This document shows positions 1 to 5,013 of a stretch of DNA of 5,013 bases, piece after piece (position 1 is the stretch's first letter; every line of letters begins with the position of its first letter). The notes beneath the pieces are model-generated. The model saw nothing but the letters and a program-made list of their open reading frames with translations, made no database searches and had not been told where the DNA came from. The stretch comes from Caldithrix sp. RBG_13_44_9 (GTDB taxonomy: Bacteria > Calditrichota > Calditrichia > RBG-13-44-9): positions 13,381 to 18,393 of the forward strand of contig MESS01000074.1 of assembly GCA_001771055.1 (NCBI GenBank). Reading direction: 5' to 3'. The translations under genes were made by a program, and so were the position numbers.

Positions 1-2159
1 AGATCTATCAGGATCAGGACGTCGATTTGAATCAACTGGGGCGCTTATTCCTTCAGGAAAAGGATCTGCAATTCATTATGATCTATGATCCTGTAAAAAA
101 TATTTCGGTATCGAAATCCAAGAGTGAAATCCAGGATCTGAGTTTTTTAAAATCATTACTGGATGAGGTGGTTGAGACTATTGAAGAAAAACCGGTTATA
201 AAGGCACACTCCCATGGTAAGATAGTTTTCTATCCCATTGACATTGAACAGATTGAACCAAAAAACTTAGTCATTATGGGATTCGATAATAAACTCAATA
301 CTTATATCGCTCGCAAAATACAATATACCGACCTGGCCGTCAGCACAATTCTGCTGCTCATCAGTCTTTTTTTACTCTACCGGATCAGTTCTACCATCAC
401 CAGACCTATTAAGGCATTGATGTCCGGCACGGAACAAGTAATCAACGGACAATTTGATTTTCAAATTCAGGTGAAAGATGAAGGTGAACTGGGTCAGCTG
501 GCCAGAAAATTTAATGAAATGACCCTGAAGCTGAATTATTATAACAAACAGAAATCATTGCTGAATAAGAAATTAAATGAATACAATGAAAAGCTGGAGG
601 AAAAGGTAAAGGAACGCACCGAGCAATTGAAGACTATCCAGCAGGAAGTGCTTTCTATTTTCCATCAGATCCCGGTAGGTTTACTGGTGATCAATAAAAA
701 TTCCGAGATCATGTGGTACAATCATGAACTGATGAATATCGTGGAATTACCCCATTCATCCTCCATCTCGAAGCTGAAAATTTCGGAGGTAAGTAAATTC
801 AACGGAATAGGTTTGACGGCCATTCTACATGACCTCAGCCGTAAACCGGATAAGCAGATTGTGCAATCTCATCTGACATTTGAGAGGACCCGCAATCCCA
901 AACTGGTGGAAGTTGCCGCCCAGGCCTTGTTACGCAATGAACGGGATTTTGACGGCACCATCTTTATCATCAAGGATGTCACCCGTGAAGTGGCTATGGA
1001 GAAGAAGATGATCCAGGATCAGCGGCTGGAGAATATCGGAAAAATTGCCGGAGGTATTGCCCACGATTTCAATAATATTCTGGCTATCATTCTGCCCAAT
1101 GCCCAACTGCTGAAATTGCAATTAAAAGATAAACCGGAATGGGTCAAATACCTTGATACCATAGAGCGGGCGGCTGATCAGGCTGCATCTCTCACCCGCA
1201 AGATTCTTTCCTTCTCCCGCGGCGGCGGTCAGGACAATCTGGAAATCCTGCAGATCAATGAAGTGATTGGCGAATTTACCAATATGTTCCGAAGAGTGCT
1301 GGATCGCAAAATAGAGATTGTAGAAAACCTGGAGACCAATCTCTGGAATATCAAAGCGGAGAGGGCCCAGATCGAACAGGTACTGATGAATCTTTCGGTA
1401 AATTCCCGTGATGCGATGCCGGAAGGAGGACAGCTCATTTTCGAGACCAGTAATGTGGTAGTAAGAGGAGATGAAGACGGTCAGTTAGAGCTAAAACTTG
1501 AAGCAGGCAAATATGTTTGCCTGGGAATATTTGATACCGGCAGCGGCATACCGCATAAATATATGGATAAAATATTTGATCCCTTTTTTTCCAGCAAAAA
1601 AGAAGGTCAGGGCACCGGCCTGGGCCTGAGCGTAGTCTATGGAATCGTGAAAATCTGTAAAGGTTTGATCGATGTTAAATCCAAGAAAAATGAAGGAACC
1701 CAATTCCGGATCTATTTCCCGGTCAGCGAGGAGAAAGTGGAGCGAATCCTGGAAGTGAGTGAGCAAATCGTCTCCGGTACCGGCACCCTGTTGATCGTGG
1801 ATGATGAGGAAATGATCCGGCAAACTCTCCGCGGAATGTTGGAAAGTCTGAATTATAAAGTGATTTTTGCCAACAACGGGAAGAATGCCATAAATGTTTA
1901 TAAGAGCCAAAAAGATCAGATCGATGCTATTCTCATGGACATTCAGATGCCGGTAATGGATGGAGTGGAAGCAGCCGAAGAAATTCTAAAACTGAATCCT
2001 GATGCCCGCATCGTATTTACCAGCGGCTATGCTGAAGCCCGCAGTTTTGATAAGCTGCGAAAAATGGGGTATCAGTTATTTTTGAAAAAACCTTATAAGA
2101 TTACAAATTTAGCCGATATCATTCAGAAGGCTTTAACCAGAGAGTTGACTTATAATTGA
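1..2159 (+). CDS. Membrane-bound hybrid sensor histidine kinase (sensor-TM-HAMP-PAS-HisKA-HATPase-receiver), 5' end truncated by window edge
   Basis: This is a two-component hybrid kinase: it should sense a signal, autophosphorylate on His and pass phosphate to its own C-terminal receiver. Numbering counts the TTG at base 27 as residue 1. The frame stays open from base 3 upstream of that TTG, so the true start and the first membrane helix are off the window. Domains: remainder of an extracytoplasmic, possibly Cache/PAS-like sensor (1-100); membrane helix (about 102-120); HAMP (about 121-172); coiled coil (173-207); PAS (about 209-325); HisKA with phospho-acceptor H346 in GGIAHDFNN; HATPase with N-box N455/N459/D462, G1 box DTGSGIP at 503-509, FDPFF at 517-521 and G2 box GTGLGL at 529-534; receiver 586-702 with acidic pair D592/D593, phospho-acceptor D638, T665 and K688. 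All catalytic residues are present. There is no DNA-binding or other output domain after the receiver, so output must go through another protein or the receiver is regulatory. The signal is unknown. Family assignment is very secure. Confidence 0.96.
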   Translation, partial: IYQDQDVDLNQLGRLFLQEKDLQFIMIYDPVKNISVSKSKSEIQDLSFLKSLLDEVVETIEEKPVIKAHSHGKIVFYPIDIEQIEPKNLVIMGFDNKLNTYIARKIQYTDLAVSTILLLISLFLLYRISSTITRPIKALMSGTEQVINGQFDFQIQVKDEGELGQLARKFNEMTLKLNYYNKQKSLLNKKLNEYNEKLEEKVKERTEQLKTIQQEVLSIFHQIPVGLLVINKNSEIMWYNHELMNIVELPHSSSISKLKISEVSKFNGIGLTAILHDLSRKPDKQIVQSHLTFERTRNPKLVEVAAQALLRNERDFDGTIFIIKDVTREVAMEKKMIQDQRLENIGKIAGGIAHDFNNILAIILPNAQLLKLQLKDKPEWVKYLDTIERAADQAASLTRKILSFSRGGGQDNLEILQINEVIGEFTNMFRRVLDRKIEIVENLETNLWNIKAERAQIEQVLMNLSVNSRDAMPEGGQLIFETSNVVVRGDEDGQLELKLEAGKYVCLGIFDTGSGIPHKYMDKIFDPFFSSKKEGQGTGLGLSVVYGIVKICKGLIDVKSKKNEGTQFRIYFPVSEEKVERILEVSEQIVSGTGTLLIVDDEEMIRQTLRGMLESLNYKVIFANNGKNAINVYKSQKDQIDAILMDIQMPVMDGVEAAEEILKLNPDARIVFTSGYAEARSFDKLRKMGYQLFLKKPYKITNLADIIQKALTRELTYN

Positions 2160-2161
2160 AA

Positions 2162-2236
2162 AGGGAATGTTGCATCCATCACAGGGAAGTGAGTTCTGTT
2201 CAGGGATGACAGATGCAACGTTCCCTCTTTTATTTT
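2162..2236 (+). terminator. Long-stem intrinsic terminator-like hairpin between convergent genes
   Basis: Just after the kinase stop codon, bases 2162-2176 pair with 2212-2226 in a 15-base-pair stem that is continuous on the plus-strand RNA, with one U-G wobble (2168 with 2220). The 35-base apical part can fold further: CATC 2177-2180 with GATG 2205-2208, and ACAG 2181-2184 with CTGT 2196-2199. A T-rich tract (CTTTTATTTT) follows at 2227-2236. This is what a Rho-independent terminator of the kinase gene should look like, though the loop is larger than usual. On the minus strand the same stem is followed by TTTT and an AT-rich stretch, so it could also stop the operon coming from the right. 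In that RNA the wobble becomes an A-C mismatch, so the fold is slightly weaker. It could instead be a dispersed palindromic repeat that happens to sit here. Confidence 0.72.
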
Positions 2237-2293
2237 GTGAACCTTTCTGACCTGCCGGGGAATCGTTCAAAGAATATCAGAATTGCCGTTGTC
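2237..2293. other. Remainder of convergent intergenic gap, no recognisable feature
   Basis: These 57 bases lie between the T-tract of the hairpin and the stop codon of the small minus-strand gene. I see no second hairpin with a T-run that would end the minus-strand operon here, no open reading frame worth calling and no repeat. If the operon from the right ends by intrinsic termination, it must use the shared hairpin at 2162-2226. Confidence 0.5.
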
Positions 2294-2695
2294 CTATAAT
2301 CTCTCCCACTCCAATTCACGGTTAAAAGATTGATTTTCGCTCCCAAAATTTTCTGAATGAACCGTCATCAGAAAGGATCGTCCGTTTTTGGCAATTTTGA
2401 TGGATTGAATTAAATACCCCTGTTCCGGCTGGCTGTATAATTTTTCCACCATCTTTTTTGAGCGACGGTAAACATACACCTCTCTGGTGCGCAAGCTCAT
2501 TTTTATGGCTTCCAGATCCATATAGACCAGATCGAAGACTTCACTTTTTTTCTGTTTTATCCGCTGCAGAATCACCGGAATTCTGCCCCTGGAATTTAAA
2601 CAAATCCGGTAGGGCCCAATCTCTACTCGCCGCTGACAATTTTCATCAGCCTGGCTCTTCCGATTAAACAGACTTATCAATAGTATCATTATCAT
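2294..2695 (-). CDS. Small basic protein of unknown function, downstream of the M16 peptidase gene
   Basis: I do not recognise this 133-residue protein. It starts 26 bases after the stop codon of the peptidase gene, in the same direction, with its own AGGAG Shine-Dalgarno, which supports a real, probably co-transcribed gene. An in-frame stop at 2711-2713 rules out a longer N-terminus. The first ten residues are hydrophobic (MIMILLISLF), then come N-R-K and SQA|DE, where A16 could be a signal-peptidase I site. However, the hydrophobic stretch is short, no basic residue precedes it and two follow it, so export is only a possibility. The remainder is rich in Arg and Lys (24 basic against 15 acidic residues overall), has two cysteines (C20, C32) and alternating hydrophobic segments suggesting beta strands (for example 24-32, 53-59, 94-101, 107-113). 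No catalytic motif, zinc knuckle or nucleotide-binding loop is visible. Existence as a gene is likely; function is open. Confidence 0.75.
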   Translation of the reverse strand: MIMILLISLFNRKSQADENCQRRVEIGPYRICLNSRGRIPVILQRIKQKKSEVFDLVYMDLEAIKMSLRTREVYVYRRSKKMVEKLYSQPEQGYLIQSIKIAKNGRSFLMTVHSENFGSENQSFNRELEWERL

Positions 2696-2698
2696 TTT

Positions 2699-2703
2699 CT
2701 CCT
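2699..2703 (-). promoter_or_regulatory. Shine-Dalgarno AGGAG of the small downstream gene
   Basis: AGGAG on the minus strand lies only 3 bases before the first ATG (2693-2695) but 9 bases before a second in-frame ATG (2687-2689). The spacing favours the second ATG, which would shorten the protein by two residues (start MILLISLF). The longer form is annotated because the two cannot be separated from sequence alone. Either way the site lies in the 26-base gap after the peptidase stop, so the small gene has its own ribosome entry rather than strict translational coupling. Confidence 0.6.
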
Positions 2704-2721
2704 GTAAGCTTCAGTCATGCA

Positions 2722-5013
2722 TTAACGGGGCATCTTTTTCGGCATCCCGGGCATCATTTCTTTACCAGCCGGCTGAGCTTGCGGGATGGTGTAAACCAGC
2801 CAATAGTTTTCGGTCTGCAAAAAACTATCCTTCATTTCCCGTACCTGTTCGGGAGTGACATCTTTGATCTGATCATAGATAGAGAAATAATATTTTACCG
2901 GATAGCCATAGAACTCATTAATGCCCAGAGTAAAAGCCTGGGTTTCCCGCGAGGCACGGCGTCGCACCAGGCTGCCCAGCATACTGTTTTTGGTTTGAGC
3001 CAGCTGACGAAAATCTACCTCACCGGACTTGAACAATTGAATTTCCTGCTTGATTCCCTCAATGGCCGGAAGAGTAGTTTCCCGTCCGGTACCCATTGAA
3101 ACATAAAAGGAGTAGCGGTCTTTCCATAGCTCGATACTGCTTCCCAGGCGGTAGGCCCAGCCTTTCTGCTCCCGCAAACTGAAGGCAATCTGGCTGTTAA
3201 GCATATCATTCATGACCTTTAATGGGATTTCCAGTTCTCTTTTTCCCGAAAAAGTGTAACCCCAATAAATGTAGGCCTGCTGAGAACCAATTTTAATGCT
3301 GTCACTGCCGCTGCCGGGAATGTCCGGAAGCGGCGGAATGTCAACCTGACGGGAGGAGGAAGGCATTTCCCCGAAATACTTTTCCACCGCTGTAAAAACC
3401 ACCGATGAATCCAAGCCGCTGACAATGGATAAGATAATATTACCGGCAGTAAAATAGTCTTTATGAAAAGCCTGCACATTTTCCAGTGTCAGTGAGCCTA
3501 AGGTCTGGGGATTGCCGCTTACCGCTCTGGTGAGTGGATAATTATCCCCATACATCATGCTTAAAAATTTCAATCGCGCGGTCTGGCTGGCATTGCTTTT
3601 CTGGCGACCGGCCAGTCCGGTCATCTGTTTTTTCACCGTTTCAAAATTACCTGCCAGCTCCGGATGCAGGATATTATCCTGTGCAATTTCCAGACTCCTT
3701 CCCAGGAATTGGTCTAAGGTGAGAATTCGAAGATAAGAATATTCCGGAACATTGTAATAATCATCATAGGGAATAAAGTCCCAGTCATAAGCTTTGACCT
3801 CGGCACCCATTTTCTTCAATTCAATTTTCAGGAGGTCAACCGGAAAATTGCGGGAGGACAAAAACAGGCTGTGGTGCAGAAAATCAGCAATACCGGTTTG
3901 GCCTGCCGGTTCCCAGGCGGCTCGATTCTTGAATAAGAAGTGCAGTGCCAATACTGAATTATCCGAATTCTGCAACAGCAATACCTTGAGTCCATTTTTG
4001 AGAGTGTGCTGGTAAAGTCGGCTGGTCATTTTCACTGCAGCTGCGGTCTTTTTTTGATATTTATCGATCCTGGTTTTCGAAGGCCATTTGCTGCTGGAAG
4101 CCAGTTTTTCCGGTGCTTTCCAGCTTTGTGGATAAGATTGAATGAACTGGTTGATCTTTTTTTCTTTTATTTCCAGTACTGCCGGAATGATTTTTTCGAA
4201 GGCCTCTTTTCCCCCGATGGCCAATTCCGGTGCTTTCAGAAAACCATAATATAAGATCTTATCGGTCTGTAATATTTCCGAGATAGCCTGGGATTGTTTA
4301 ATGGCATCAACCTCGTCCCGTCCGATTTGCCCAGTCTGCAGATTCTGGAATTCCGCGAGAACCGCTCCTTCCATAGCTGCCGGGTCAACCTCTTTGCCAT
4401 AATCGATTTTCAGCGTGAGACAGCCAAATTCCGGGTGAAATTCATAAGAAGTCTGGATTTCTTCAATCTTCAGATCACTGTTATTCTTTAAAGCCTGAAT
4501 GATTTTTCCGGTCTGTCCATCCAGGGCAAAAGATTGAAAGAAATAAAAGGGGATGTAACTGTCGGAATAAAAAGTTGGTGCCGGCACCTTGAGATATAAT
4601 GTCCGGTTGTTTTCACCCTCCTGCCGGTAAAAATAGGGATAGGCTTGCTTGAATGGAATAATTCGTTGGGGTATCTCTCTGGCCGGGACACTGCCAAAAT
4701 ATTTTGTGAAGTATTCCAGCAGTTCAGCTTTATTAAAATCACCTACAACCAGAGCAATCATATTACCCGGACGGTAATAACTGGAATAATAATCTGCCAC
4801 CTGCTGGCGGGTCATGTTTTGTACGGTCTCAATCGTACCGATTACCGGCAGTGAATAGGGTGGATTTTTATAGAAGTCCTGCCGTAAGGCCAATTCTTTC
4901 TGATAATCCGGATTTTCGCTGTCCTTGCGAATCTCCTCTGCAATGATACCCTTCTCTTTCTCAAATTTTTCTTCAGGAAAAGTAGAATGGAATAACATAT
5001 CGGACATGATATC
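2722..5013 (-). CDS. Tandem-domain M16 (insulinase/pitrilysin family) zinc metallopeptidase, N-terminus truncated by window edge
   Basis: This should be a peptide-degrading zinc protease of the M16 clam-shell type, with two homologous halves in one chain. Numbering starts at the Met at base 5007. The frame continues through Ile and Asp to base 5013, so the true start, any signal peptide and the expected HxxEH motif are off the window. Visible parts: the end of the catalytic domain, with E18 and E25 in EKGIIAEEI seven residues apart, matching the family's conserved Glu pair, E25 being the likely third zinc ligand; first M16 C-type domain (about 62-240); linker (about 285-330); second M16 domain (331-500); second C-type domain (about 502-690). 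In the second half the metal motif is degenerate (D375-F-L-H378-H379 instead of HxxEH), while LREQKGWAY keeps R612 and Y619 in the R-x6-Y spacing that binds substrate in insulin-degrading enzyme. An inactive C-terminal half supplying substrate contacts is normal for one-chain members. The tail is rich in Met, Pro and Lys. Cell location cannot be judged here; many bacterial homologues are envelope proteins. A small unknown gene follows. Confidence 0.94.
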   Translation of the reverse strand, partial: DIMSDMLFHSTFPEEKFEKEKGIIAEEIRKDSENPDYQKELALRQDFYKNPPYSLPVIGTIETVQNMTRQQVADYYSSYYRPGNMIALVVGDFNKAELLEYFTKYFGSVPAREIPQRIIPFKQAYPYFYRQEGENNRTLYLKVPAPTFYSDSYIPFYFFQSFALDGQTGKIIQALKNNSDLKIEEIQTSYEFHPEFGCLTLKIDYGKEVDPAAMEGAVLAEFQNLQTGQIGRDEVDAIKQSQAISEILQTDKILYYGFLKAPELAIGGKEAFEKIIPAVLEIKEKKINQFIQSYPQSWKAPEKLASSSKWPSKTRIDKYQKKTAAAVKMTSRLYQHTLKNGLKVLLLQNSDNSVLALHFLFKNRAAWEPAGQTGIADFLHHSLFLSSRNFPVDLLKIELKKMGAEVKAYDWDFIPYDDYYNVPEYSYLRILTLDQFLGRSLEIAQDNILHPELAGNFETVKKQMTGLAGRQKSNASQTARLKFLSMMYGDNYPLTRAVSGNPQTLGSLTLENVQAFHKDYFTAGNIILSIVSGLDSSVVFTAVEKYFGEMPSSSRQVDIPPLPDIPGSGSDSIKIGSQQAYIYWGYTFSGKRELEIPLKVMNDMLNSQIAFSLREQKGWAYRLGSSIELWKDRYSFYVSMGTGRETTLPAIEGIKQEIQLFKSGEVDFRQLAQTKNSMLGSLVRRRASRETQAFTLGINEFYGYPVKYYFSIYDQIKDVTPEQVREMKDSFLQTENYWLVYTIPQAQPAGKEMMPGMPKKMPR

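Noticed and set aside
27..29. TTG as the start codon of the kinase gene
   Set aside because: The frame is open upstream to the edge of the window (Ile-Tyr-Gln-Asp and onward), and a kinase of this type should have a first membrane helix before the sensor domain. The gene is truncated rather than starting here.
1491..1910. 139-codon open frame on the minus strand inside the kinase gene
   Set aside because: It is opposite the conserved ATP-binding and receiver coding sequence, has no recognisable protein features, and is explained as a shadow frame. The other antisense frames within the two large genes were dismissed for the same reason.
2458..2667. 69-codon open frame on the plus strand opposite the small unknown gene
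   Set aside because: Its translation is Trp/Pro/Ser-rich without family resemblance. The minus-strand frame is longer, has a Shine-Dalgarno and sits in operon position, so it is the better choice.
5005..5007. ATG as the start codon of the M16 peptidase
   Set aside because: The frame continues to the window edge and the protein would lack the HxxEH motif that precedes the Glu ligand, so the gene runs beyond the window.
1..5013. Restriction-like hexamers AGATCT at the start and GATATC at the end
   Set aside because: Two different palindromic hexamers at the ends carry no biological meaning here; both large genes simply run through the edges.
1..5013. CRISPR arrays, tRNA or rRNA genes, insertion sequences, phage genes or defence systems
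   Set aside because: No spaced direct repeats, cloverleaf-type sequences, transposase or phage protein motifs were seen on either strand.

Overview
This 5,013-base window comes from a bacterium and holds three protein-coding genes in a convergent layout. The DNA is of moderate G+C by eye, and both large genes belong to families that are common in environmental Gram-negative bacteria. One is a membrane-bound hybrid sensor kinase with the HDFNN type of histidine box; the other is a single-chain tandem M16 metallopeptidase. This would suit a lineage such as the FCB group, Calditrichota or deltaproteobacteria-like groups. That is an impression from protein style only; no rRNA or marker gene is present to settle it.

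Layout. Bases 1-2159 (+) encode a hybrid histidine kinase whose 5' end lies off the left edge: sensor domain, membrane helix, HAMP, coiled coil, PAS, HisKA, HATPase, receiver. Bases 2160-2293 are a 134-base gap between two 3' ends. It contains a strong long-stem hairpin with T-rich flanks, best read as the terminator of the kinase gene and perhaps shared by both sides. Bases 2294-2695 (-) encode a small basic protein of unknown function. Bases 2722-5013 (-) encode most of an M16 (insulinase/pitrilysin-like) zinc peptidase whose N-terminus, with the expected HxxEH motif, lies off the right edge. The small gene starts 26 bases after the peptidase stop, has its own Shine-Dalgarno sequence, and is probably co-transcribed with the peptidase.

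How they work together. The peptidase and the small protein probably form the end of one operon. The kinase faces them tail to tail, so it is not in the same transcript, and nothing in the sequence links it functionally to the peptidase. No RNA gene, mobile element, CRISPR array, integration site or clear promoter was found; the promoters of both large genes must lie outside the window. I found no convincing undescribed system. The items most worth a second look are the unknown small gene tied to the peptidase, the intergenic hairpin, and the degenerate second active site of the peptidase.
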